Source: Eucommia ulmoides
Lineage: Eukaryota > Streptophyta > Magnoliopsida > Garryales > Eucommiaceae
Direction: 5' to 3'
Assembly: GCA_016647705.1 (NCBI GenBank)
Contig: CM028329.1
Coordinates: 15,215,910-15,279,909 of the forward strand
Length of the DNA stretch: 64,000 nt
Shown: one piece after another, positions 32,951-44,790 of the stretch
Position numbering within the stretch: position 1 is the first letter of the stretch
Layout: each line of letters starts with the position of its first letter
Program-made: the position numbers and the translations under genes
Notes under the pieces: model-generated
Database searches by the model: none
Told to the model about the DNA's origin: nothing
The model's input: the letters and a program-made list of their open reading frames with translations, nothing else

Positions 32951-33880
32951 GTGCATATAGATGACAATTGTGGATCAAAAGAGTTTTCAGATGTCATTTT
33001 TGAAATAAATAATTTGTTATCTAAAGTGAATTTTCTTATAAATAAAAACGGAGTTTTAAAAAGGGATCTAGACGTGGTTTCCAGGCAAATGTCAGATCTT
33101 GAATTAAATATTGATTTACTTAAGAAAAATTTTGAAAAATCAAAATCCGACCTCAAGTCTATTTCGAGAGATTCTGAAAATATTTCATCATCTTTTAAAA
33201 CAATCTATGGAAGTGGATATGTTTCATCATCTCATTTTTATCACAATCTAATGATTTTAATTTTGGTATTATTAGTAATGATTCATGCTTTACTTCTCGT
33301 GTTATCTATTATAATCAAACGAAGTTGGGATGTTATTATTATAACAGGGTTGAACATTTTAAAGTATCATATCCATTCAGGAACCCTAAGTTTATGTCTA
33401 ACAAGAATAGATCGAAAATAAAATGGATACCAAAGAGAGCTATGCAAATGTCTTGTGCAGAGTTACATAATGTCGGGACTAGACTGGAAGGAACATATAA
33501 ATAGGTTATGTCAAAGCCAATATAGGGAGTCACCAAGAATACACAAGCGACACATACAAAGTGAAAAGATGTACCAAAGCTAAGATGTGAATTTACAAAG
33601 AAGTCACAAGCGACACGTGCAAACAGAAAAGATTTTCCAAAACCAAGATGGGATATTACTAGGAAGTCACAAGTGACACGTGAAAATGTAAATATCATTG
33701 AATCAAATGGCAACAATGAAAGGCTTAGAGGATACGGACATGTCAAGAGAAATTGTGCATCCAAATCAATCATTAGTACAAATGAGGTAAAAAGAAAAGT
33801 TATCTCAAAAGATATAAGAGGTACTCCTAACCCTTCGCAGTTTAAATTCATTAAAATTGTTAAAGAGAGAGATGTTTGAC
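32951..33880 (+). pseudogene. Copia gag remnant with an internal minisatellite
   Basis: The first open part (32951-33421) has a Leu/Lys/Ser-rich coiled-coil-like region ('LELNIDLLKKNFEKSKSDLK'). A later piece has 'GYGHVKRNC', a decayed CCHC zinc knuckle that has lost its first cysteines. Between them (33525-33685) about three copies of a roughly 63-bp unit ('aagtcacaagcgacacgtg') are inserted. Frames do not join. No protease follows. Confidence 0.6.
33525..33685 (+). repeat. About 63-bp minisatellite in the gag remnant, 3 copies
   Basis: Units share 'aa-tcacaagcgacac-tgcaaa' and 'gaaaagat-t-ccaaa-c-aagatg'. Confidence 0.7.
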
Positions 33881-33887
33881 TGGCCAA

Positions 33888-34689
33888 ATAGGTAAGTTGG
33901 TAATAGTTACTAAGACGTATACTAAATGATGTGCTTATTTCTTGTCTTAGAAATAGTGCATGGTTATTCTAAGAATCACATTTATTTAAAGTATATTAAC
34001 ATATTTTTATGATGAACTTATATTGAGGATTGTCCATGTATTTGATTATTGAAACATGTTAGGTGATTTAAAATGAATCAAATATTTTTGCTCTTACTAG
34101 TATTTGTTGCATATGTATATTAGTAAAACAATTTGTAGAATGTGTTGTCATTTATGTCATATATTTTTTATACAAATAAGTTGAATTGAGTTGATTTTTA
34201 TGCATCTTGAAATGATATCTTGATTTGTTATAATGCATGATATCATAATCTATTTGATAAATTCAGTTTTAGCACGATCTTACCCATCTGCATATCATGG
34301 TTGGTATCACTTTATGAAATCACGTTAATATATTTTTAATACCATATATACGATCATTTGAATATAAATGACATATTAATCTGTACTTAAGTTGATATAT
34401 TTGTACGTGGATATCTTTATAGGCATTAAGTGCCTAGCTGTATACATGAAAATATGACATTCTCATACGTTTTTTGCTTCTTGATTTTTTAAACTATTAT
34501 TAATCTGGAAGGAATTTAGAATATTATGAGATAACATCTTTAATATGTATTTTATTATAGAGATATGATTCATGTCCTTATGAGTTAACAATTATATAAT
34601 TCTGATTCAATTCAAAGGGATGTTGGCAAATGATATCGTAAAATATTGAGCTATTTGAAAATACATGTAGACGATATTGGGTTCTACTA
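33888..34689 (+). other. AT-rich filler between gag and RT of the + copia element
   Basis: About 800 bp with no open frame above 60 codons and no recognised protein motif. It stands where protease, integrase and most of RT should be (normally about 2.5 kb), so it is either strongly decayed pol or foreign filler. Confidence 0.5.
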
Positions 34690-35000
34690 ATGAATATTTT
34701 TCCCAGAGTTTTTCAAGATAATGCAGGTTGAATTTGAGATGAGTATGATGGGGGAGTTAACCTTCTCTTTTGGGTTCCAAATCAAACAAATCAAAGAAGG
34801 GATTTTCATTAATCAAGCCAAGTACACTAAAACGTTGTTGAAAAATTATGACTTGGATGGTGCTAAAGAGTATAAAACTCCCCTGGCAACAGTTACGAAA
34901 ATAGACAAAGACGATATGGACAAAAACGTATATAAGAAAATGTATCGATGTATGATTGGTAGTTTATTGTATCTTACTCTAGTAGACTTGATATAATGTT
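34690..35000 (+). pseudogene. Copia reverse transcriptase, C-terminal part
   Basis: An open frame reads 'FEMSMMGELTFSFGFQIKQI', then 'IFINQAKYTKTLLK' and 'YRCMIGSLLYLT', the standard end of copia RT. The catalytic YxDD block should lie upstream: 'YVDDI'-like text is only hinted at 34669-34680 ('VDDIG'). A frameshift at about 34995 separates it from RNase H. Confidence 0.85.
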
Positions 35001-35008
35001 GTGTTTGC

Positions 35009-35521
35009 TTGTGTAATAGATTTCAGTTTTATCCTAAAGAATCACATTTAGCTGCGATTAAGCGAATATTTCGGTATTTAAAAGGGACAAGTGACCTAGG
35101 ATCATGTCACTTTTTAGTACATGCCTTGATTTCTTGGTCTAACAAGAAACAGAACTGGATTGCCTTATGTATTACTGAGGTTGAGTATATGTCATCTAAT
35201 AATTGTTGCGCTTAAATTCTACATGTTAAGCAACAATTGATTGATTTTGGAGTATGTATGGAGAAAGTCTCTATTTATTGTGATAATAAGAGTGCTATAT
35301 ACTTAAGTAAGAATCCGACACAAGACTCACGAACTAAGCATATAGAGATTAGACATCATTTCATTCGTGATTACATTTGGAAAATGGATGTTACTATTGA
35401 GTATATTAATACCTCTGATCAGCTTACCGATATCTTTACCAAACATTTAGCGGAATATCAATTCATGAAAATTATTCGAGGTTTAGGTATGGCTAGGTAT
35501 AACGATGTATATCTAGAGTAA
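35009..35521 (+). pseudogene. Copia RNase H
   Basis: It begins with 'HLAAIKRIFRYLKGTSDLG'. About 40 codons present in the family are deleted before 'SCHF', which removes the first catalytic aspartate region. A CAA-to-TAA stop follows 'NNCCA' (35213). The end is intact: 'YCDNKSAIYLSKNP', 'SRTKHIEIRHHFIRD' and 'DQLTDIFTKHL'. The ORF stops just before the 3' noncoding region. Confidence 0.9.
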
Positions 35522-35849
35522 TATTTTTTTGGGTCTTCACCCCCACTTTTTGAGATGACAAAAAGGGGAGAAATCGTTTGATATTTAAACGAGTTAGTTA
35601 ATGTTTAGGAATCTGTTCGCTTAAGCACTGCACTAATTAAAGAGAGATCTAAGTTGAATTGGTTATATTGAGCTTTATTGAATATCATTATCCTTATATT
35701 GATTTTTGGGCTTATATTAAATATCTGTTGAATTGTTTTGAATTTACCTTCATGATTATGCTTAAATGAGTTAAATACCCATCCTCGGATTTAGGGAGAG
35801 CGTGGTTACATTTTTTTTTGAAAAAAAATATCAAAGTTAATTATCATCA

Positions 35850-35865
35850 TAAAAAATGAGGAGAT
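35850..35865 (+). promoter_or_regulatory. Polypurine tract of the + copia element
   Basis: 'taaaaaatgaggagat' lies directly before the 3' LTR. Confidence 0.75.
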
Positions 35866-38309
35866 TGTTGTTCCCTAAATTTTGACGTACAATTAAGTGT
35901 TGATGTTTTTGGTAGAACTAATGTATTTGTTGAGTATTTAAAAAAAGAGTTCCATATTGTTGATTGTGTTGAAGACATTATGAAGAAAATATTAGCGGTG
36001 CAAAGATAGACACATTGAAGAAATGAAGAGCTGTGAAGACCTTGAAGAAATTAAAAAAAAATGTTCCATATTGTTGATTGTGTTGAAGACATCATGAAGA
36101 AAATGTTGAGGGTGAAAAAATAGACGCATTGAAGAAATGAAAAACTGTGAAGACCTTGAAGAAATTAGGTGAAAACAACTCTATACATTGATACTCTTAA
36201 TGCAACCCGAATTAGAATCACACATGACACCATTAAATGAGTTATCTTTTTGTGTTAGAATTTAGGATCCTAATTATTGATTTAATATGTGCTCCTTATG
36301 TGAAATTGAAAATGGAAATTGACCTAATTAAAAATAAGGATTAAAGTTTAGGGTCAATTCAGTGAACTGAAAAAAGTAATCGGTTAACTAAATAAAACAA
36401 TGGGTTTTGGAGTAGAATTGATGAAGGAAATAACCACCCAGCATTAATCGATCATCTGAAGGGATCGGTCAACAGTTAGAAATAGTAAGGTTTTCGGAGC
36501 AAAATGAGTAGTCACTGCATCAATCGGTCAACTAACCAAAGGAGATCGGTCAATTGATGGGCTTATATGGTAGGTGGAGTCTCTAAAATAATCGGTTAAT
36601 CGATTGTGGAGCAATCGATCAACCAACTAGGTTTAAGTTTGGCAGGGAAAACTCTCTGCATCAATCGGTCAACCGATAGAAGGGGTATCGATCAACCAAC
36701 TGGCATTTTTGATTGGCCTAGTTTCAACATTGTATCAATTGGTCAACCGACTGCCAGGGATCGATAAATCGACTGTTCTAGTTGAGATTTCGAGGAACTT
36801 GGTCTTTCGGTCAAAAAATAGCCATTTTTTATGATTCCTAGGTAGAATTTTGGGGGATCTGATCTTATTGAAGATATGGTACATATATTTTATATCCCTA
36901 TTAGTTTGATCCACATAATTCAAGATTATATCAATTTAAGTAGTTAAATACTTCCTATATTTATGATTACTAATTGAGAAATATTTCATGGACTTAATTG
37001 AGATTTTTAAAATATATTTTTAAGTAGATTATCCTAGAATTATATGAGATTATTATATGGGGTCTAAGAGTGTCTTTTAAAGGTATATCTTTTGAAAAGT
37101 AGCCGTTTGAGGGATTGATTTTGGTCTATATATTTAGACCTGCGGGATTAAGATGAACATAATAAAAAACATCAGTTTCTACGTTTTTCTAAGAATTATT
37201 ATTCTACTGAGATTTTTGAGAGAGATTTTGTGCTAAGTTCTTGATCTAAAGCACTGATTGATTTGGCATCACCGACTTGTGCTATCTTGCGATTCTGTTT
37301 TTATTTTTCGGTATTTTCCCAGTGAGATCTTTCCAAGCTATTGTTCTTAATTTTGATTTCACATTATTATTATTTTCTCGGTGTTAAGATTGTTAGAACA
37401 TCGTTTTTAATTCTACAAGCCTGAAAAATATTTTTAAAACGATTTTGCGTGATTATCTGATTACGTGCTTTGATTTGTGCTACGCACACTTGTTTATTAA
37501 TCAAATATTAATTTGCCTCACATTGTATCTATCACGTAGTAAATTTTGGAACATTAATCGAGTATATCAGTATTGAGGTGGCAAAATCTCCTTGGGAGAA
37601 TACTCATATTTTTCTATATTTGTGAATTTGAGCATATTAGACATGGTTGGGCCGGTGTCTGGTCAGGATAGCCAGGTTTCAATCTTTTCATGTGAAAAGA
37701 TTAGGGTTTGATCTTTCTCCTAAGTATAAAAAGATTAAGTTATGTTTTTCTTTGAAAAGAACTAGGTCTTGATTTTCTTTGAATTGAATTGAGTGAATTG
37801 TGAAGGTTCTATCCTTACTTGTGAAAAGAATACTTGTGAAAGTTGTGAGGTTTAATCTTTAGCCTATTAAAAGGATTAGGTTTGATCTTTAGCTTGTGAA
37901 AGGATTTGGTTTTGATTCTTCCCGTAATAGAATTAGGTTAGTCTTTAGCTTGCTAAAAAGATAAGGTTCTTCCTTAGCTTGGGAAAAGGAAAATTGTAAG
38001 GGTTTGGTTCCTACCTGGTAAAGGAATTAGGGTTTAGAAGTTGTGAATCTCCATGGATCTTGGGGGACTGGATTAGGCAAGACTAGCTTGCTGAACCAGG
38101 TTATATCTTGGTGTGTTTCATTCTTTATTTTTATTATATTGTGTTTGGGTGTAAACCTAGAATTAAACATTTATCCACTTTGTAACGAATATAATAATTG
38201 ATTTAGAAAAAATTGATTATTTGATAATGAAGTGTTAAAAGATATATTTGTTTAAATTTTTATAACTACCCAATTCACCCCCCTCTTGGGTAGTTTCATT
38301 GGGCCAACA
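35866..38309 (+). mobile_element. 3' LTR of the + copia element
   Basis: 2444 bp, collinear with 30169-32646, including the roughly 117-bp duplication and the GGTCAACCGA motif array (36355-36780). It ends GGCCAACA, followed by the TSD copy ggtct. Substitutions against the 5' LTR are frequent by eye, so the insertion is not recent. Confidence 0.9.
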
Positions 38310-38362
38310 GGTCTCCCTAACAAAATTAACATATTTGAATTTCAAGAAATTTGACATCCAGG

Positions 38363-39728
38363 TGAACGCGACTTTTTCACGCCTTAATTTAACTCGCAAG
38401 TGCACGAGATCAAATTTTAATATAATGGATCTTACGATCGAGTGTTGTCCTCTGGGAAAGGTGTTTGGATTAATTGAATACTATAATTGACATAGTCTTA
38501 TATTATCTAGACGATTCAAGAATTGTTTTGAGATTGTTAATTGAAAAACTAAATTAAACTAACAACTATTGGATTAATTCTAATAAAATGGATTACCTAG
38601 GGATTAATTTTGTTCACTAATACATGTTTGAATTCGTTTAGTTTATAATAATGGTGTTTATCCTATCCGACAATCTAGGTATCTTAAACTCATTCACTAC
38701 CTCTCCTGAGTGTAAAGTGAGCGAATATATGTCTTTGCATCAATGCTGACGTCCCTATCTAGCATCTATACAATACTTGATCATATGAGTCTTGACCCAA
38801 CCTCATGGATTGTACACTCTCTAATACCCTTCCGGGTCATTAGATCTTCGTGATGTGTTTAACCCTAGTCCGAATCCGGGCTTACCTCTCTCAAGTGTCA
38901 AACCCTGCATTCTCAAAATCAACCTTAATACCATCACAAGTATATCAATATTGTAATAAAATGGTCAACACAATCGGATTTAGACAAACAACCGTTAAAG
39001 AAACATATATTCAATCAAACGTGTATATACATGAACTATATCAATCCCTAGATAATATCTATCTAGCCTACCATGATCACAACCATACAAAAATTAAAAC
39101 AAGATAAATATATCATCATTAAAGATAAAATGTTTAGATACAAAGAGGAAAACAAGGATAGAAAGGGCAAATATAAGAGCGGACTGGTCTACTTTTGCCA
39201 AAATCGATCTGGAAATGTTTCCTCTTCTTCACTAATGATTTCTCATCTTCAAGCTCTCAAAAATAGGCTAAGACCAACTATGGAACATTTCTACAATGGG
39301 TAGGCCAAATGGTATAAGACAAGGATAAAAATATCTAAAAATAATATCTTCTCCAGCTGGCCTTTGACTGCTGCAGCGGTGGATTTCACCGCTGCAGTGG
39401 TGGGCAACCAGTAGGCATTCTGTTCTTTCACTACTGCAGCGGTGGATCTGACCACTACAACGGTGAATGATCAAAAATTTTCTGACTCTCTGTTGTTTCA
39501 CCGCTGCAGTGGTGGGCTTGACCGCTGCAGCGGTGAAGCTGCTGTACTTTACTTTGATCCTCTTCCTCATTTTTCTATTGATTTCCTTCCGTTTTACTTG
39601 TTTATCAACCGATTACGTCCCTGCACCTGATTTATATGAAAATGAATATAAATGCAATAAAATATTACTAAAACACTCGAAAACTACCAAATTCGGCTTA
39701 GAAATAGATATGTATTTTCAACCTATCA
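38363..39728 (-). mobile_element. 3' LTR of the Athila element
   Basis: 1366 bp. In its U3 (39370-39540) six copies of a palindrome near ACCGCTGCAGCGGT occur. The + strand reads 'tgaacgcg...acctatca'. Confidence 0.9.
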
Positions 39729-39745
39729 AATGCCCCCAAACTTGG
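39729..39745 (-). promoter_or_regulatory. Polypurine tract of the Athila element
   Basis: On the minus strand 'aagtttgggggcatt' lies directly before the TGATAGG start of the 3' LTR. The same TTTGGGGG core is seen in the second Athila-type element at 59519-59526. Confidence 0.85.
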
Positions 39746-41348
39746 AATTTTGCTAGTCCTCGAGCAAAACACTCTAACACTAAAATAAACAAACACTACT
39801 AATTAACTAACTACAATACTAAAAATGAAAAAACATAAACAAACAAGAAGTAACGGCATGTGAGTTTCGAATTTAATCTAATAAACCAAAATGTGTTTCC
39901 CTCAACGGCCCCCAATCAAATCAAATTCAGGAATAAAACACACCTCACGGTGTTCTAGAAGTTCAACACTCAATATCAGTTAAAGCCATTCTAGATCCAT
40001 TCAAAGTGTGTGCATGAAAACTCAAATATACGACTATTCAAACACCGGATTAGATTATTCAGTAACTAAGCTCAAGACTTAAACTGTAAAGGATTAGGAT
40101 GTTTATATGCTCGATTGGGTTCTACTCTCCACTAATGTAGGTTTGGAAGTTCAAAAAGATCAATAGGGCTTGGTTCGATTTTTTGGAAAATGGCCAATGG
40201 TGTCTCAGGAATAGAAAACAGGTGACCGTTGTAATTCAACAATACCCGAGAAACAAACGCTTGTCGCTCATTCACTCTCGTAACCCCAAATATTTAAAAC
40301 ACAACCTTGAAGAAACATTTAAGAACTTTGTACTCACTTGTAAAAAGAAACTAGAAATAAAATTATATTTTCATAGTTTTTTTTTTTTTTTTTAAACAAG
40401 AGACCACACTCCCAAACTTATTCGATTTGTACAATTAAAGGGGTGTGTGAATACTATAGAAAATGACAAGTAAGTACACTGATACCGAACCAATAAAAAG
40501 TTCGTCCGAAACCCAACCGCTCACTTCAAGTAGCATAAACAAATGATAACTTGATTTCACTCAATTTGTGCCTTAGGTTCAGTGACAATGGTTTGGAAAA
40601 AGTTTAATTGGCCAGGGCATTTGTTACGTGTTCATAATTGAAATGGCTAAAGGCTTCGATAGGGTAACGAGGGATAAAAATTTTATAAGGTAAGCTTAAA
40701 AGGCTCAAGCAATAAAAATGACAGCCTAAATCATGTCTCCTGAACTAACTCACCTAGGATTTCGCCTTAAGTTTTCCCCAATCAAGTTCTAGATTCCTTA
40801 AATCTGTCATGAACTTATTATTGAATAATCGGCGTCGAATCATTTGAATAACTATACAATGAGTCTATGTGATCGTGCGATTTAGGATTAAAATGACTTT
40901 TACAAAATCGACATGCCAAACACACAAAACACACAAGAATGGGCATTACCCTCGACCTCGATATACAACTAGGGGATAATTTTCATCATCGGGTAATGGC
41001 CTAGAAGAACTCAACAACTCAACACACGATTAATACTTCATGCATAAACATATCTATACTAATTCTATACATTAATATGCATACACTACACTAAGCATTC
41101 ACAACATGCATAAACAAAAACTACATAATAAAACAACTATTAAAGTCTACAACATAACCATTAAAATGTCTACAAAGCATAAAAACTTAACATACATAAA
41201 ACATTCAAAACAAAAACTAAACATAACTATCCCAATACAAAACAAAAAACATCCATCCTATCCATCCTGCATAACAAAACAATATATACATCTCCCCAAA
41301 CTTGAACTGGTCAGTGTTCGCACCGACCAATCAGTGAACCCAATAACA
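39746..41348 (-). other. Athila 3' noncoding region
   Basis: No coding sequence is recognised. AT-rich, with a T-run at 40378-40393. Such a noncoding stretch between the env-like ORF and the 3' LTR is usual for Athila. Confidence 0.6.
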
Positions 41349-44300
41349 TTATATAGCAATGATGACAATAATGGGATGCGAACACGTACCTGGGAGGTGA
41401 GACTTGAAAATCTCACCTCCTACTGTCCACCTGGAGGAATGTCGTCTCCACCACCATTGCGACGAAATGGATTGTGAGGTGGTTGGAATAGGTGTGGCGG
41501 GAATGGCAGCATCGACGAGAAGCCGCTCATATCGTATCTTTCCTAAGCTCCGAAGTACCATTGAGCTTGATCCTACTGGTGAATGTATTGGTCTAGTAAC
41601 CTTCAAAATTTGGCATTTTCATTGCGGATTTGATACTGCTCTTGGCAAAGAATGACGACATCCAACTGAAGAGCCTGGAGTTGCTCCCCTTGTTGAATAA
41701 CTTGTTGGTGAAGTCAGTCCAATGTGAACATTTGGTAACCTGGAACATCAGCAATTGGGGCCTCAGACAACCCGGCTTCTTCTTCTTCTAGCCCTTCTTC
41801 TTGTTCCCCTAGGCCTTAAACCTCGACATTCCATATTCGATGCATTATTGTGAGATCCAAAGGTTTAAAGGGGACGCAAGGGCTATCGCCTGAGATTACT
41901 ATACCGACCCTCCTAAAAAGTCCAGTGAGAAGAGACGGGAAGGGCAGGCCGGCCTTTGTGGTTTGGACTACATGTAGATTGAATAGATAAGGAACCCTAC
42001 TGTTGATCCTAAGATTTTAATGAATAATTAAGTATTGATGTTTTGGTGGAACTAATGCTTGATCAAGTATTTCAGTGATTTAAAGTTCCAGTATTGAAGA
42101 TGTCAAAGTGAATGGATGCTAAATGAAGATATCAAGATGATGAAGAAGTATTACGAGTTTGAAGACATTAGGGAAAACAATTCTGGTAAATATTAACTCC
42201 TAATATCCCATTTAGGAACACACACATGGCACAAAATGAATTTTATCTTTTATCCGTGTTTTGGTTGAGTATAATTATTTGCTCCTATGTGAATTAAAAA
42301 GAAATATTTTTGAATGACTAAAATAGAATATAAGAGTATTAGTGGAGCTTATTTAAATATAAAAATGGATAAATAGAAAAATTGTAAAGGAAAATGAGTT
42401 TTAAAACGAGATCAGAGAAAAGATCCAGGAAGGAGCTGTCGACTGAGGAGTCGACCGGAGAAAGAAGCTGAAACATCCTGAATTTAAGAGTCGATCAATA
42501 GGTCGACCGGTGAAAACATCTGAACTCTCTGAATCTGCGAGTCGACCGAACGGTTAACCAGTGAAAGCATGACAAACTCTCTGAATCTCTGAGTCGACCT
42601 ATAATCGTTGCGGTGATGGTTTGGCTACAAGCGACGTTGGGTAGTCGACTGAATATGCTGGTTCAAGATATTGTTTGATATGATTTTAAATCCAAAAGTA
42701 GCCGTTTTTTGTTAGGATTTGAGAGAGATTTAAGGGATATTCTTTATATTTAAGATATGGTTCATATACTAATTAAATCCTTTTAATATGGTTCATTAAA
42801 TATTAATGTTTCTCAATTTGATAATTAAAATGGATTCTACACCTATTTATTTTGATTGAGAAATACTTTAGTGATTTAATTGAGAGTTTTAAAAGTTGTT
42901 ATTAAGTGAAATTGAATCTAAATGAAGTCCTTATGTTATAAGGGGTCTATAAGAGTATTTTATTGTCATGACACTTGTAAACTAGCCGTTAGGAGGTTGA
43001 TTACATATGTCTTTATATAGACCTACGAATTTTCTTAGTATAGCTAATCATTCTAAGAGAGATAATCACTTTATATAATTTTGAGAGAGCTTTTATAAGA
43101 GTTGTCATTCTAAGTCATTGTGAGCTATTCTAAGAGTGATTCTGATAATCAACTGCGATTAATTTTTGCTGATATCGGAATTGAAGCTAATTGTTCTAAT
43201 CATTAATATTGTGGATTCCGGATGAGATCTTTCCATACTGATTATTGCTTGTTTATTATTTTATATTTGGAAATTGATCTTAGAAATTGTTTTTGATTTT
43301 TGAAGAATTTTTTTTAAAAACAATTTCTTGAATCTGATTACGTACTTCAATTTGCTACCCATATTCTTGTTAAAATCAGATTTCTGTATCTCACATGTTT
43401 CTATCACTAGTTGGGATATTAATTGAATTTTTATTTGTCTGGGGTGGTAGAAGTTCTGAGTGAGATTTACTTATCAATTTGTGTATTGGTGAGTTGTGAC
43501 GAATTAAATATCATTGGGGATATTTAATTAAGGGTAACCAGGTTTCAGTCTCTTCCTGTAAAGAGATTGAGATATTAATTCTTCCTGAATAGAATTAGTG
43601 TGAGTGAATTGTAAAGGTTCCATCCTTACCTGTGAAAATGATACTTGGAGTGTTTTGAGAGGTTTTGATTCTTGAGCCGTAGTGAGAAAAAGAATTAGGT
43701 TAATCTTTAGCCTGTAAAAAGATAGGTTATTCTTAAGCCTTGAAAAAGTAGAGGTTATTCTTGAGCCTGGGAAAAGGAAGTTGTAAAGGTTATTCTTGAA
43801 CCTGTAAAATGTAGAGGTTGATTTTGAGCCTTTGAAAAGAATCATTGTGCGGGTTTGGTTCATACCTTTAAAGGGATCTTGGTTTTAGTGGGTGCGACCT
43901 TCGTGGAGCTCGGGGGATTGGATTAGCCAAGAGTAGCTTGGTGAACCAGTATAATCTTTTGTGTGCTGCATTACTATTTTGGTTATTTTTGTTGTTTGGG
44001 TGTACACTGAGATTTATTATAATTCTGTTGTGGTATAAAGATAGTAATTAATTTAGGCATAAAATTAATTATTTGATTTATTCAACTATATTATGATTAT
44101 TTGTTTAATTACCTAATACACCCCCCTCTTGGGTATTCTACAGGGGTAACACCTATATTCAACGGCTTCGCCATCTCAATTGCGTAAAGCGTCATAGCAC
44201 GATCTTTTGAGACGTCGGACAAGTAAGATGTCGAGAGGAGGCTGGTACATATGAAGTGATACCAAATCTTCGGGATTTGGTTCAAGAACTTGGATGGAGA

Positions 44301-44660
44301 GTTGGCGAGACCCGGCCTCGTATGCGTACATTCAACATTGCCAGAGGCTAGGGTCTAGATGACTGTATTTAGACTTGGCTCTTCCTCTTTATCTGCATGT
44401 TGAGGTCGTTTCGGAGGAACCAACCCCCAAAATTCATTGATTTTGTCTGGACCAAAGTTTATTAGACGAGTTTGGACCCTGGTTCGATTGTTCTGAGCTT
44501 CAACATAGTTTGCATAAAATTCCCGGACCCGAGGACAGTTGTCTACAAAACTGTTGCCAATCTCGAGCCCTTATGACGTTCAAAAACTTAGCCGGGATCT
44601 CATCTAAGTCAACAAATCTACGCTGCCGAATTCAACTCTGCTTATATTCAAACCAATTAA
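41349..44660 (-). pseudogene. Athila env-like ORF, split by a solo LTR
   Basis: From about 44360 on the minus strand the text 'PSKFLNQIPKIWYHFICTSL' and 'VSKDRAMTLYAIEMAKPLNI' matches the env-like (plant transposon protein) domain of Athila. The frame is cut at 44152 by the solo LTR and resumes at 42000 with 'LPFPSLLTGLFRRVGI'. A Glu-rich stretch and a 'HQQVIQQGEQLQALQLDV' coiled-coil-like end follow. Stops are present on both sides. Confidence 0.65.
42001..44151 (+). mobile_element. Solo LTR of a copia element inside the Athila env-like ORF
   Basis: It starts TGTTGATCC and ends GGGTAACA. Flanks are cctac (41996-42000) and cctat (44152-44156), a 5-bp TSD with one change. No internal sequence is present, so it arose by recombination between two LTRs. 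It belongs to the same family as 1-1591: GTCGAC-rich motifs (42437-42600), 'agtagccgtt' (about 42698) and repeated 'gcctgtaaaaa' (43700-43850). Confidence 0.88.
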
Positions 44661-44790
44661 AATTTCTTTGGCTTGTTTGGAAACAAAACAAGCTGAGTCG
44701 AAGTTGGAAGCCGGATCGCCGGATTGTGAACCAGATCCCTCTCATCTTGGACGTTTAGTGGCGGCTCTCTTTGACATTGTCCCTATCAAT

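Larger units (their letters stand above)
30169..38309 (+). mobile_element. + strand copia element (SIRE/Maximus-like), internally deleted
   Basis: LTRs at 30169-32646 and 35866-38309 start TGTTGTTC and end ..AACA/..AATA. A perfect 5-bp TSD (ggtct at 30164-30168 and 38310-38314) flanks the element. PBS and polypurine tract are in place. The internal part is only 3.2 kb: a gag remnant, AT-rich filler, then the RT C-terminus and RNase H. Protease, integrase and the front of RT are gone. RT motifs resemble the SIRE/Maximus lineage, which also has long LTRs. Confidence 0.9.

Noticed and set aside
33339..33887. 182-codon minus-strand frame with repeats
   Set aside because: It lies opposite the gag remnant and is kept open by the 63-bp minisatellite. 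It has no recognised domain, and the repeat period (63) is a multiple of 3, which explains the long frame.
38299..38490. 63-codon ORF bridging the + copia end and the Athila LTR
   Set aside because: It crosses two element borders and a TSD, so it is a chance frame.
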